From NCBI GenBank assembly GCA_011523735.1, contig WTGB01000048.1, positions 108,306-172,305 on the forward strand: a stretch of 64,000 nucleotides of DNA, given 5' to 3'. This DNA is from Chloroflexota bacterium (GTDB taxonomy: Bacteria > Chloroflexota > Anaerolineae > Aggregatilineales > Phototrophicaceae). Positions 1 to 7,666 of the stretch are shown here, piece by piece (within the stretch, counting starts at the first letter, position 1; every line of letters starts with the position of its first letter). The translations under genes and the position numbers were made by a program. Below the pieces are notes generated by a model. It was not told the origin of the DNA, searched no databases, and was given only the letters and a program-made list of their open reading frames with translations.

Positions 1-300
1 AAGAATGGAGAGATGTTCTCGTGTCTGTGGCATGATGCCTTCGTCCGCGGCAACGACAAGCAGTGCGGCATCTATGCCGCCCACACCGGCCAGCATGTTC
101 TCGATGAAATCGCGATGGCCAGGTACGTCGACGATGCCTATGGTTTCGCCCGCTGGCAGGTCAATCCAAGCAAAACCCAGATCGATGGTCATTTGGCGGC
201 TTTGCTCCTCCGCCAGCCGGTCCGGATTTATGCCGCTTAATCTTTCAACCAAGGTGGATTTGCCGTGGTCTACATGCCCGGCAGTCCCAATGACGCGCAT
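1..300 (-). CDS. selB: Selenocysteine-specific elongation factor SelB, N-terminal part
   Basis: This is the first 100 residues of SelB; the remainder lies outside the window. SelB is a GTPase that delivers selenocysteyl-tRNA to ribosomes paused at UGA codons with a SECIS element. Visible are the P-loop GHVDHGKST (residues 8-16), the effector-like segment MTIDLGFAW, the G3 motif DVPGH and the run [13 protein letters not shown], a combination typical of SelB and not of EF-Tu or IF2. The ATG lies 3 bases after the stop of the coiled-coil gene upstream, so the two are probably co-transcribed. I see no obvious selenoprotein gene in the window. Family assignment is firm for the GTPase domain; the C-terminal winged-helix region cannot be checked. 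Confidence 0.9.
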   Translation of the reverse strand, partial: MRVIGTAGHVDHGKSTLVERLSGINPDRLAEEQSRQMTIDLGFAWIDLPAGETIGIVDVPGHRDFIENMLAGVGGIDAALLVVAADEGIMPQTREHLSIL

Positions 301-303
301 GGA

Positions 304-1527
304 TTATGTACTGCTGAGCCGGCTGGCAGGCTGTCGATTGTTGGCAAATACGCCATCGGCCGCATCGCTGGTATCAAATTCGTGCAGCATAGCTTGGTAG
401 CGCTCACGATAGAGTTCGGCGCGCGCGCGCTCGAGCAGCCAGAGCCGGTCGATATGGCTCTGCAAGCCTGGCAAGAGACTTTCGATTTTGTCGACTCTTT
501 TGATAAACACTTCGAATTCTTTGTCGTGATTGCGCCAGACCTCATCGCTGGAAAGGGTCAACTGTTTCCAGCGCTTCTGGTCTTCATCACGCCAGTCGTT
601 CCATTCCTCTCGGAACCGTTCCTCGCTGAGGCGTTGCATCTCTGAGGCTTCGCTGATGCGACGCTCAAGGCGGTCGCCGATGCGGTTGAAATCGTCGATG
701 ATGCGCTTCATCTCGCGGTAGGCTTGCGCCCAGACCTCGAAGCGTTCAATATTCTTCTGTAATTCTTCATCATGGATGCCGAAGCGCTTGGTCAAGTCCT
801 GCAACTGCTGATCGCGCTGCTGCATAAGCAACTGCTGCTGATCAATGAATTGCTGAATCTGTTCACGGCGCTCGCGGTCGACATTCGTTGCGTCTTGCAG
901 TCTTCGTTCATTACGGACCGCCAATTCCTCGATAAGCGCCAGCTTGGGTTGTACGCCGTCAACAGATTTCTTGTATTCCGGCAGTTCGGTTTCGATCTCG
1001 GCCAATCGGCGAGCGTCTGATCGGCGCTGTTCCTCGAGGAAAGCCAAGCGGCGGTCGGGTCCCTCCAACTTTTTGCTCAAATCATCGATTTCCTGGTTGA
1101 GCAAGCGCATGGCGTTGGTCAAGCGGTCGCCCTCGGTTTGCAGGTCGCTGATATTTGCCAACTGCCTTTCGAGCCGCTCCGCTTTTTCCGACAGTTCACG
1201 AAGCGCGCGTTGGGAGTTCTCTCGCTGCAATTCCATGCGCCGTTCCGCTTCGCGCTCAGCTGTGAGGCGGCGCGCCTCGGCATTTTCGAGCATTTGCTCC
1301 GCTTCTTGCCGCATTTGGTCCAGAATATCCCGTTCTTTGGCCGCTGGCATGACCTCCTGCTTCATCACGGCTTGATCAGATTCCACCGCGTTGACACGGC
1401 GCTGCATTGAGTCCATGGAACCGGTCTGTTGAGCAAGACGTTCTTCGAGGGCAGCAATATGCGCTTTATCACGGCGGCGCTCTTCGTCAAGCCATTCGAT
1501 CATGCTGGCGATTTGATTGATCTCCAC
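304..1527 (-). CDS. Long coiled-coil protein of unknown function
   Basis: The protein (407 residues) is almost wholly charged heptad-like sequence rich in Glu, Arg, Gln and Leu, with long predicted coiled coils from about residue 15 to 370 and no membrane segment or signal peptide, so it is probably cytoplasmic and structural or scaffolding. I chose the GTG at 1525-1527 because GGAG sits about 8 bases before it and the following residues (EINQIASMIEW) read as a natural N terminus; an ATG at 1579-1581 in the same frame has a poor ribosome site. It is followed after 3 bases by selB. No enzymatic motif is visible. SMC-like or tropomyosin-like hits in searches would be compositional. Function unknown. 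Confidence 0.7.
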   Translation of the reverse strand: MEINQIASMIEWLDEERRRDKAHIAALEERLAQQTGSMDSMQRRVNAVESDQAVMKQEVMPAAKERDILDQMRQEAEQMLENAEARRLTAEREAERRMELQRENSQRALRELSEKAERLERQLANISDLQTEGDRLTNAMRLLNQEIDDLSKKLEGPDRRLAFLEEQRRSDARRLAEIETELPEYKKSVDGVQPKLALIEELAVRNERRLQDATNVDRERREQIQQFIDQQQLLMQQRDQQLQDLTKRFGIHDEELQKNIERFEVWAQAYREMKRIIDDFNRIGDRLERRISEASEMQRLSEERFREEWNDWRDEDQKRWKQLTLSSDEVWRNHDKEFEVFIKRVDKIESLLPGLQSHIDRLWLLERARAELYRERYQAMLHEFDTSDAADGVFANNRQPASRLSST

Positions 1528-1579
1528 AGCGACAACTCCGGACGCCACAGCCACGTGACACAAGCTACGGATTGCAATC

Positions 1580-1588
1580 ATTATAGCA
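1580..1588 (-). promoter_or_regulatory. Extended -10 promoter for the coiled-coil gene and selB
   Basis: On the minus strand the sequence reads TGCTATAAT, a perfect -10 hexamer with the TGn extension. A convincing -35 box is not seen at the usual distance. Transcription would start near 1573, leaving a 5' leader of about 45 bases before the GTG start. Confidence 0.5.
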
Positions 1589-2015
1589 CACTACCGCTTC
1601 AATCACCTTAAAAGGCTTGTTCGATACTCTGGCGAGCTGGCCGGGAGCGGGTTAGATAAATAGGTGGCTTATCGATAAGTGATTATCGATAGACGGAATA
1701 TTTTTTCCATCACAAGGGCAGGATTTGGTGATAATTTCTCGTTATGGTCGGCGAGGATTGTCGAGTCAGGAGCGCCTCCGTCGGTTTTGTGACCGCAGAA
1801 AATGTTTTTTGGCAATCTGGCAATTTGGGGAGCGGCGCGATTCTGTTGTTAATATGCACTTGTGATCAGGATACCAAAGATTGAGATGGAATGGGCGACC
1901 AAATGAGCGCGTATGATTAGTTTATTCCTATTCATTTGGACGGGGCGAAGGAGGGCGAAGTTGGAAGCCAAGATACAAGTATCGGACGAGTCTTTAATGG
2001 GCTGGAAGTCTCCGG
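1586..2015. other. Intergenic region with TATCGATA palindromes
   Basis: No convincing gene is seen here. It holds a 12-base perfect palindrome CTTATCGATAAG at 1668-1679, followed by a second TATCGATA at 1684-1691, with the two cores 14 bases apart from start to start. This looks like a tandem operator. The right part contains a degenerate repeat that recurs near 41.9 kb (separate entry). A minus-strand reading frame at 1849-2094 is discussed under rejected items. Confidence 0.4.
1801..1915 (-). repeat. Dispersed intergenic repeat, copy A
   Basis: This stretch is related to 41841-41947. The ends match best: TTTTTTGGCAATCTGGC at the left, and CGACCAAATGAGCGCGTATG against CGACTAAATGGTCGCGTATG at the right. 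The middle is diverged but contains GTTGTTAA in both. Both copies lie in non-coding gaps in the same orientation. Read on the minus strand, both end a short open frame at the shared TAACAAC. Confidence 0.5.
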
Positions 2016-2044
2016 TTGACAGGTGAAAGGCGGCTGAGTACACT
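2016..2044 (+). promoter_or_regulatory. Sigma-70-type promoter of the his operon
   Basis: TTGACA at 2016-2021 and TACACT at 2039-2044 are separated by exactly 17 bases. Transcription should begin near 2051, giving a leader of about 170 bases before hisH that contains a terminator hairpin. Confidence 0.6.
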
Positions 2045-2073
2045 GCAATCAATATACCACTGAGAATAATCCA

Positions 2074-2133
2074 ATGAAGATTTGCTTTCATCATCAGTGT
2101 ATAGTCCCGAAACGAGCGTGGCGCAACACATAG
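2074..2133 (+). CDS. Possible his leader peptide (weak)
   Basis: A 19-codon open frame starts 24 bases after the predicted transcription start and contains two adjacent His codons (MKICFHHQ). It ends 28 bases before the terminator hairpin in front of hisH. The layout mirrors the strong ilv attenuator at 27.4 kb, but the ribosome site is poor and two His codons are few compared with the long His runs of known his leaders. TGGCG near 2117-2121 could pair with CGCCA at 2166-2170 as an antiterminator. I regard this as a candidate only. Confidence 0.25.
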   Translation: MKICFHHQCIVPKRAWRNT

Positions 2134-2161
2134 TCTTTTGCTTGCTCACTGAATTACTGCT

Positions 2162-2190
2162 GCCTCGCCAAGACGCGGGGCTTTTTCTTT
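2162..2190 (+). terminator. Terminator hairpin in the his leader (attenuator candidate)
   Basis: GCCTCG at 2162-2167 pairs with CGGGGC at 2176-2181 (one G-U pair) around an 8-base loop, followed by CTTTTTCTTT. It lies between the his promoter and hisH, so it should act as a regulated terminator and not as the end of an upstream gene. Confidence 0.6.
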
Positions 2191-2220
2191 GGCGGTCTTT
2201 TGACCTAGGGGAGAGGATGT

Positions 2221-2829
2221 ATGCTTGCGGTCATTGATTACGGCGCTGGCAACCTGCGTAGCGTTTTGCATGCGCTGAAACATCTCAATGCGCGCGATCT
2301 GCAGCTCGTGCAGCGACCGGAGCAATTGCGCGGAGCCAGCAAGATCATCTTGCCCGGCGTCGGCGCGTTTGGCGCGGGCATGGCGCAGATGCGGAAGCAA
2401 GAGTTGGTCGCGCCACTAAAGGCGGCGCTAGCGGCCGGCACGCCGTATCTCGGCATCTGTGTTGGCATGCAGATGCTTTATGAAATCGGCGAGGAAATGG
2501 GTGAGCACGAAGGCCTGGGAATCCTCGGCGGCAGAGTCCTGCGCTTTCCACATTTTACCGATCGCAAGGTGCCGCATATGGGCTGGAATCAGCTCAACAT
2601 CAAGCTTCGGTCTGATTTATTTCGTGGTTTGGATGAGCGCAGTTATGTTTACTTTGTACACAGCTACTACTGCGCGCCCACGGACCCCGACAGCGTCGCG
2701 GCGTCGGTCGATTATGGCATTGATTACGCTGCTGCCATCCAACGGGACAATATCTTCGGTGTGCAATTTCATCCGGAGAAGAGCCAGAGTATCGGATTGA
2801 GAATCCTGGCGAATTTCTTAAGCCTTTAG
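2221..2829 (+). CDS. hisH: Imidazole glycerol phosphate synthase, glutaminase subunit HisH
   Basis: HisH hydrolyses glutamine and passes ammonia to HisF, which makes imidazole glycerol phosphate and AICAR in histidine synthesis. The protein (202 residues, normal length) is a class I glutamine amidotransferase: nucleophile Cys80 in GICVGMQ, with His184 and Glu186 in FHPEKS. The start ATG follows GGGAGAGG by 2 bases, typical for this gene. It is the first gene of hisH-hisA-hisF-hisI-hisE; the next gene starts about 8 bases downstream. A promoter and a terminator hairpin lie upstream, implying control by early termination. The assignment is firm. Confidence 0.95.
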   Translation: MLAVIDYGAGNLRSVLHALKHLNARDLQLVQRPEQLRGASKIILPGVGAFGAGMAQMRKQELVAPLKAALAAGTPYLGICVGMQMLYEIGEEMGEHEGLGILGGRVLRFPHFTDRKVPHMGWNQLNIKLRSDLFRGLDERSYVYFVHSYYCAPTDPDSVAASVDYGIDYAAAIQRDNIFGVQFHPEKSQSIGLRILANFLSL

Positions 2830-2837
2830 GAGTGTCG

Positions 2838-3560
2838 ATGATTATCTATCCAGCAATTGACCTGCGCCAAGGCAAAGTCGTCCGGCTGCGAGAAGGTGAC
2901 CCACAGCAGCAGACGATTTTTAGCGACGATCCGATTTCGACAGCGCAAGAGTGGATTGATCAAGGCGCGCGCTGGGTTCACATGGTCAACTTGGACGGTG
3001 CATTTTCTGAGGCGAATGACAACCTGCACATTCTTGAAGCTGTCGCCGCTTTAGACGTGAAGATTCAGTTCACCGGTGGCCTGCGCGATATAGCTGCGCT
3101 GCGCAGCGCGCGAGACGCGGGCGCGGACCGGTTGGCTATCGGTACTATGGCGGTACGCGACCCTGCGTCCGTACACAAAGTGATAGAGCTGTTTGGAGTT
3201 GAGGGAATTTGCGTAGCGCTCGATGCCAGGGACGGGAAAGTCGTTACCCATGGCTGGACAGCGCTGTCGGATTATAGTCCCATCGCGCTCGGAACTCGCC
3301 TGCACGAAATGGGCGCCCGGCATGCGCTATACACCGATGTCAAACGCGATGGCGGTTTGTCCGGTGTCAACATCGCCGATACAGTAGCCTTGGCGAAGCA
3401 GACCGGCTTGCGGGTTATCGCATCAGGCGGGCTCAATAATCTGTCCGATATTGTAGAACTCGCGGAAAGCAAGGCGGTCGCGGGCGCAGTTATTGGCATG
3501 GCGCTTTATCAGGGCAAATTCACGCTTGCGGAGGCGCTCGCAGCGGCGCGGGGAGGCTGA
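2838..3560 (+). CDS. hisA: Phosphoribosylformimino-AICAR ribotide isomerase HisA
   Basis: HisA opens the ring of ProFAR to PRFAR by an Amadori rearrangement, the step before HisHF. The 240-residue protein is a (beta-alpha)8 barrel with the first catalytic Asp in YPAIDLRQG (residue 8), the second in YTDVKRDG, and phosphate-binding glycines in ASGGLNN. I chose the ATG at 2838 because AGGAG lies 7 bases before it; a GTG at 2832 would leave no room for that site. It sits between hisH and hisF with very short spacers, so translation is probably coupled. The bifunctional PriA of actinobacteria is a close relative, but trp genes are absent nearby and nothing suggests that role here. Confidence 0.93.
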   Translation: MIIYPAIDLRQGKVVRLREGDPQQQTIFSDDPISTAQEWIDQGARWVHMVNLDGAFSEANDNLHILEAVAALDVKIQFTGGLRDIAALRSARDAGADRLAIGTMAVRDPASVHKVIELFGVEGICVALDARDGKVVTHGWTALSDYSPIALGTRLHEMGARHALYTDVKRDGGLSGVNIADTVALAKQTGLRVIASGGLNNLSDIVELAESKAVAGAVIGMALYQGKFTLAEALAAARGG

Positions 3561-3562
3561 CT

Positions 3563-4345
3563 ATGCTGGCGAAAAGAATCATTCCATGTTTGGATGTAAT
3601 GGACGGGCGCGTCGTAAAGGGCGTGAACTTTGTCAATCTGCGCGATGCCGGCGACCCGGTCGAACAGGCAATTGCTTATGACCGCGAGGGGGCGGACGAA
3701 TTGGTGTTTCTCGATATCACCGCTTCACACGAAGCGCGAGCAACCGTACTTGAAATGGTGCGGCAGGTGGCAGACAGCATATTCATTCCCTTCTGCGTTG
3801 GCGGCGGGATACGCACAATTGACGACATCCGCGATACTTTGCTGGCCGGCGCCGATAAAGTCTCAATCAATAGCGCTGCGGTCCGAGATCCAGAGCTTAT
3901 AACCGTCGGCGCTTGGGGCTTCGGCAGTCAGTGTATCGTGGTGGCGATTGACCCTCGCCGCGTCGACGGCAAATGGGTCGTGCATATCAATGGGGGGCGC
4001 ATCCCTACAGAGAAGGAAGCGGTGCCTTGGGCAAGGGAAGTTGAAGATCGCGGCGCTGGCGAGATTTTGCTTACAAGCATGGACAAGGACGGCACGAAAT
4101 CCGGCTATGACATCGAGATGCTGCAAGCGGTGGACCAGGCTGTATCAATCCCGGTGATTGCCTCTGGCGGCGCCGGGACGAAGCAGCATTTTGTCGAAGC
4201 CTTAACGGAAGGCCGGGCGGATGCCGCCTTGGCTGCAAGCCTGTTTCACTTCAGCGAATTGCGTATAGGAGATCTGAAGCAGTATCTGCATGAAGCAGGC
4301 GTCCCGGTGCGCCTGAGTGGCTGGGAGGCTCTCGATGAAACTTGA
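3563..4345 (+). CDS. hisF: Imidazole glycerol phosphate synthase, cyclase subunit HisF
   Basis: HisF is the barrel-shaped partner of HisH and closes the imidazole ring with ammonia channelled from the glutaminase. It has 260 residues, with the first catalytic Asp in IIPCLDV (residue 11), the second in TSMDKDGT, and the ASGGAG phosphate site. Its ATG follows the hisA stop by 2 bases, and its end overlaps hisI by 11 bases. The order hisH-hisA-hisF is common in bacteria. The N terminus [11 protein letters not shown] matches the family exactly, so the start is secure. Confidence 0.95.
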   Translation: MLAKRIIPCLDVMDGRVVKGVNFVNLRDAGDPVEQAIAYDREGADELVFLDITASHEARATVLEMVRQVADSIFIPFCVGGGIRTIDDIRDTLLAGADKVSINSAAVRDPELITVGAWGFGSQCIVVAIDPRRVDGKWVVHINGGRIPTEKEAVPWAREVEDRGAGEILLTSMDKDGTKSGYDIEMLQAVDQAVSIPVIASGGAGTKQHFVEALTEGRADAALAASLFHFSELRIGDLKQYLHEAGVPVRLSGWEALDET

Positions 4346-4694
4346 TGCCGATTTGCTGGCTGCTTTCAAATGGAATGAACAAGATCTCATCCCCGCGATC
4401 GTTCAAGATGCGGGGACGCGCGAGGTATTGATGATGGCTTATATGAATGCCGCGTCGCTGCAGCGCACCCTAGACTTGGGCGAGGCGGTCTTCTGGAGCC
4501 GGCGGCGTCAGGAACTTTGGCATAAAGGCGCGACCTCGGGCAACACCCAGTGCGTGGTCGAGATACGTGTTGACTGCGATGCGGATACGCTATTGCTCTT
4601 GGTGGAGCCAGCCGGGCCAGCCTGCCATACTTTCGAGCATTCTTGTTTCTTCCGCAATCTGGAAGAATTCGCCGCTGAACCGCAGCGTTTCTGA
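4335..4694 (+). CDS. hisI: Phosphoribosyl-AMP cyclohydrolase HisI
   Basis: HisI opens the purine ring of PR-AMP to give ProFAR, the third step of histidine synthesis. The 119-residue protein carries the family block [18 protein letters not shown], the metal-binding CDADTLL segment and the Cys residues in ACHTFEHSC that bind zinc. The chosen ATG overlaps the end of hisF and has GGGAGG 7 bases upstream; an in-frame earlier start at 4317 lacks such a site. Cyclohydrolase and pyrophosphatase (hisE) are separate genes here, not the fused form of enterobacteria. Confidence 0.93.
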   Translation: MKLDADLLAAFKWNEQDLIPAIVQDAGTREVLMMAYMNAASLQRTLDLGEAVFWSRRRQELWHKGATSGNTQCVVEIRVDCDADTLLLLVEPAGPACHTFEHSCFFRNLEEFAAEPQRF

Positions 4695-4708
4695 GTCAGG
4701 AGCTACGT

Positions 4709-4999
4709 ATGGCCGATATGCTCGATACCTTGGAAGCGATCATTCAAGACCGGCGGAGGAATCCGCAAGCTGGCAGCTATACATCGATGCTATTTGACGC
4801 AGGACGCCACAGGCTCGCCCAGAAAGTGGGCGAAGAAGCTGTGGAGGTCATTGTGGCAGCTTTAAGCCAAGGACCTGAGGAACAGATTGAAGAATTGGCA
4901 GACCTCTTCTATCACGTTCTTGTGCTCATGGCAGACCTGGATCTGACGCTTGATGACTTGAGGCGGCGCTTGGGCGAGCGTCACCAACCGCAGGCATAG
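4709..4999 (+). CDS. hisE: Phosphoribosyl-ATP pyrophosphatase HisE
   Basis: HisE removes pyrophosphate from PR-ATP, the second step of histidine synthesis. The 96-residue protein is an all-alpha MazG-type hydrolase with the metal-binding acidic residues in KVGEEAVEV and EELADLFYH. AGGAG precedes the ATG by 7 bases. It is the last his gene of this cluster; the next gene converges on it with only 3 bases between stops and no clear terminator. hisG, hisD, hisC and hisB are not in the window. Confidence 0.92.
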   Translation: MADMLDTLEAIIQDRRRNPQAGSYTSMLFDAGRHRLAQKVGEEAVEVIVAALSQGPEEQIEELADLFYHVLVLMADLDLTLDDLRRRLGERHQPQA

Positions 5000-5002
5000 T
5001 CT

Positions 5003-6826
5003 TTATGGCTGATAGTCATATTCGCCGTCCATGTATTCACTGTATTTCAGATAGCCCTTCCAATGGTCAAAAGGCATCGCGCCGAAGGCTTGCTCAAGCA
5101 GCTCATCGGTCGCGTATACCGCCGAGACAACCGGCGATGACGCTTCCAGTTGTCCGTCTGCACCAGGTACGACAATGTAGAGCAGCATGTGGCTTTCGGG
5201 ATAATAAAGCAAGATCACCGCTTCCTTATTGCTGAAGGGCTGACCCGAAACATATTTGGGTTCGCCATAGACAGCCAATACTTCCCCTAGGCTCATCTGG
5301 GGCGCAAACTGCAATAGAATCGATGCGACTTTCCCATCGTCGGCGCTAGCAATCTGGCAGCATGGCTCGCCGCCATCTTGCTGAAACAGGAATCCACTAT
5401 CAACCGCCTGGACAATGTTGAGGTTCTCCATAGCCGCCACCATCTCCAAAGCGGCAGACGTGTCGGTGTCTCCTGGCTTGATATTCCGCCAGCAAGGTGG
5501 CGCGCAAGGTTCGCCGTTTATCAAGCTGGAATCTTGCAGGAAGCTGTCATCAAGCAAGCTGCGCTCAGGCGCCCCGATACTCACCTCTGGCGCGCCTTCT
5601 GCCAGAGCCGTCAGCATTTCCAGCGGCAGCCCGCCGCGATCTTGCGGCTGTTGACCGGCATAAATGACTTGTAGTTCGCCTTCGCTGTCACGGGCGCGAA
5701 TGGCGGGCGTTCCAGTGACGCCAGCGCTTTGCCCCAGCTGTGTATCGACAAGAAATTGCATGGCTCGTTCAAGACAAGCGTTTAGTGAGTCTGCGTCCAA
5801 CTTGAGCAAACTTGCAAGCTTTGCGGGCACATCGGAGAAATTGCCAGTCCCGGCGAACTCAAAGAGCAAGTCGTGGGCATCCCAGAAAAGGCGCAAATCC
5901 TGCATGGCGACGCATTCCGCCGTTTTAGCGAAACTTGTCGAGTACTGCGGATTCACCAGAGGATAGAAACGATACTCGAATTGCGCTTTACCCGTTCGCA
6001 CCTGCTCGTGAATGAATCGTTTGATCGTTTCGGTGTAAGTCTGACAGTGCGGACAGAGAAAATCTTCGAATGCGACGATGGTTAGTGGCGCTTCTGTGTC
6101 GCCCAATACGAATCCACCATCGGCATGCCTGTAGGTAGACAGCCCGGCGTAGTCTCCGAGTTCTATTGTGACGGGATCAGTTGATGCTGGTCTTATCGCA
6201 TTCACAATGGCGGGAAAATGTTCCGCTAGCGGCAGGGCAATCCGCGTTGGCGCGTTGTTGTCGTACTGGACGAACAGCGCTGGTGTCCCCCTAACACCTA
6301 GGCTCAAACCGTATGCTGTATCCTGCGCGTGCTGTTTAGCGCTTGCAGCGCATTCACTCAGGACTTCGGCGTCGAGGTCCAAGGATTCGGCGAATTGAAC
6401 GACAGATTGCGCTGTGAATCCCTGTTTACTGGTCAGGTCAAACATCTGATCGTGAGCGCGCCAGAAGGAGCCGGGCCGCAGCTTGTCTGCGCATCCGACC
6501 AGGCTAGCGCTTCGCACGGATAATTCCGGGTCGATGACTGGAAAGATTCGATACTCAAATTGTGCCAGTCCGGTCATCACGTAGTCCCGGATGAAGCTGG
6601 CTATTATTGGCTCATAATTCTGACAGCTCCCGCACAAAAAGTCGGAAAACTCAATCAATTTGACGCCAGATTCTGGATCGCCCAAGACAAATCCGCCATC
6701 CGCCGTGCGCGACTTTGGCACATCGACGTAGGGATCAGTATTCTCTTGATTGTCTTGCGACCATGTCATAATGGAATTGAGACTGAGAATCAGGAAAAAT
6801 AGGACGACGCGGGTTAGATTGTGCAT
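5003..6826 (-). CDS. Exported protein with two DsbA-like thioredoxin domains
   Basis: A secreted thiol-disulfide protein of 607 residues. A signal peptide (VVLFFLILSLNSIMTWS) is followed by two DsbA/DsbG-type thioredoxin-fold domains in tandem (about residues 45-210 and 235-400). Each begins with the same ADGGFVLGD block and has its own active site, CGSC in the first and CPHC in the second. A third region of about 190 residues starts with CAPPCWRNIKPG and resembles a small Chloroflexota extracellular domain of unknown role. I chose the ATG at 6824-6826 because AAGGA precedes it; another ATG lies 8 codons upstream. Reaction direction (oxidase, isomerase or reductase) cannot be read from the sequence. 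It stands alone, convergent with hisE. Confidence 0.75.
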   Translation of the reverse strand: MHNLTRVVLFFLILSLNSIMTWSQDNQENTDPYVDVPKSRTADGGFVLGDPESGVKLIEFSDFLCGSCQNYEPIIASFIRDYVMTGLAQFEYRIFPVIDPELSVRSASLVGCADKLRPGSFWRAHDQMFDLTSKQGFTAQSVVQFAESLDLDAEVLSECAASAKQHAQDTAYGLSLGVRGTPALFVQYDNNAPTRIALPLAEHFPAIVNAIRPASTDPVTIELGDYAGLSTYRHADGGFVLGDTEAPLTIVAFEDFLCPHCQTYTETIKRFIHEQVRTGKAQFEYRFYPLVNPQYSTSFAKTAECVAMQDLRLFWDAHDLLFEFAGTGNFSDVPAKLASLLKLDADSLNACLERAMQFLVDTQLGQSAGVTGTPAIRARDSEGELQVIYAGQQPQDRGGLPLEMLTALAEGAPEVSIGAPERSLLDDSFLQDSSLINGEPCAPPCWRNIKPGDTDTSAALEMVAAMENLNIVQAVDSGFLFQQDGGEPCCQIASADDGKVASILLQFAPQMSLGEVLAVYGEPKYVSGQPFSNKEAVILLYYPESHMLLYIVVPGADGQLEASSPVVSAVYATDELLEQAFGAMPFDHWKGYLKYSEYMDGEYDYQP

Positions 6827-6946
6827 TACGCTTCCTTGTTTATTGCTCATCTTTCAAGTCTTACACAAATGATCGAAGTTTCAAAGCTTGTATCTTGTCT
6901 ATGACGAGCATTACACTATTGCGGTTAGCAGACACATGAGGCCGGG

Positions 6947-7360
6947 ATGCCGCCCAAAGACCGCTATGTCAGCGAGATAACTTTCCATGTCAGATACGCC
7001 GAAACCGACAGCATGGGAGTTGTGCACCATGCGGCATATCTAGTTTGGTTTGAAGAAGGGCGCAGCGCTTTCATACGAGAAAGAGGCTGGAGCTATGCCA
7101 AGATTGAAGCGTCTGGTTATTTCCTGGCGGCGACAGCGCTCGAAGCAAGGTACATCAGCGCGGCTCGCTATGATCAGAAAGTCACAGTCAAAACCTGGAT
7201 CGTCGAGATCAGGAGCCGCGCTCTTACCTTTGCCTGCGAAGTTGTCGGTGCTAGTTCTGACAGTGTGCTCTTTCAAGCGTCGCTTAAGCTAATCTGCCTG
7301 AACTCCGGCGGACAAGCCACACGCATTCCAGAAAGCTGGCAATCTTGGCTTGCTGGATGA
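6947..7360 (+). CDS. YbgC-like acyl-CoA thioesterase
   Basis: A 137-residue hotdog-fold thioesterase of the 4-hydroxybenzoyl-CoA/YbgC family, expected to hydrolyse acyl-CoA thioesters in the cytoplasm. The signature YAETDSMGVVHHAAYLVWFEEGR contains the catalytic Asp position and the conserved YL..FEEGR helix. GAGG lies 5 bases before the ATG. It is transcribed toward the acyl-CoA ligase gene at 7.7 kb but separated from it by 306 bases. The acyl substrate is not predictable from the sequence. Confidence 0.82.
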   Translation: MPPKDRYVSEITFHVRYAETDSMGVVHHAAYLVWFEEGRSAFIRERGWSYAKIEASGYFLAATALEARYISAARYDQKVTVKTWIVEIRSRALTFACEVVGASSDSVLFQASLKLICLNSGGQATRIPESWQSWLAG

Positions 7361-7666
7361 TGATTTGTCTGAGCACGCTCATTTTGCACAATGGCGACGT
7401 ATTCTTAATGCGCTCGCATCGTTCCTCATAGCGCAATAAAAACCGCTGGTCATTAGTGTGCAGGCTTAGTGGGTACTTCGCCACCTAATGTCAGATATGC
7501 GATATGTGCAATTGGGCTGTTTAACAAAGCTGATGTATAGGAAGAGTTTATTCTGTGAGGCGCTCATCGAATTCTGAAATTGTAAAGCATGAGTTTCGGA
7601 CTGTTAGCGAAATAAGCTATACTTGTTAGATATTTAATCGGAACGGATATTCTTAGGTGAAAGTGA
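7361..7666. other. Intergenic region upstream of the acyl-CoA ligase gene
   Basis: I see no gene or clear structured RNA in this AT-rich gap. TATACT at 7618-7623 is a good -10 match with TTTCGG 18 bases upstream as a poor -35, which could form the promoter of the ligase gene, leaving a 5' leader of about 37 bases. Confidence 0.4.

Noticed and set aside
1849..2094. Minus-strand frame of 81 codons with a hydrophobic N terminus
   Set aside because: It overlaps the consensus his promoter and the dispersed repeat, has no good ribosome site, and its C-terminal half coincides with the repeat shared with a non-coding gap at 41.9 kb.
7284..7484. Minus-strand frame of 66 codons after the thioesterase gene
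   Set aside because: Overlaps the end of the thioesterase gene and has no ribosome site or recognisable sequence.
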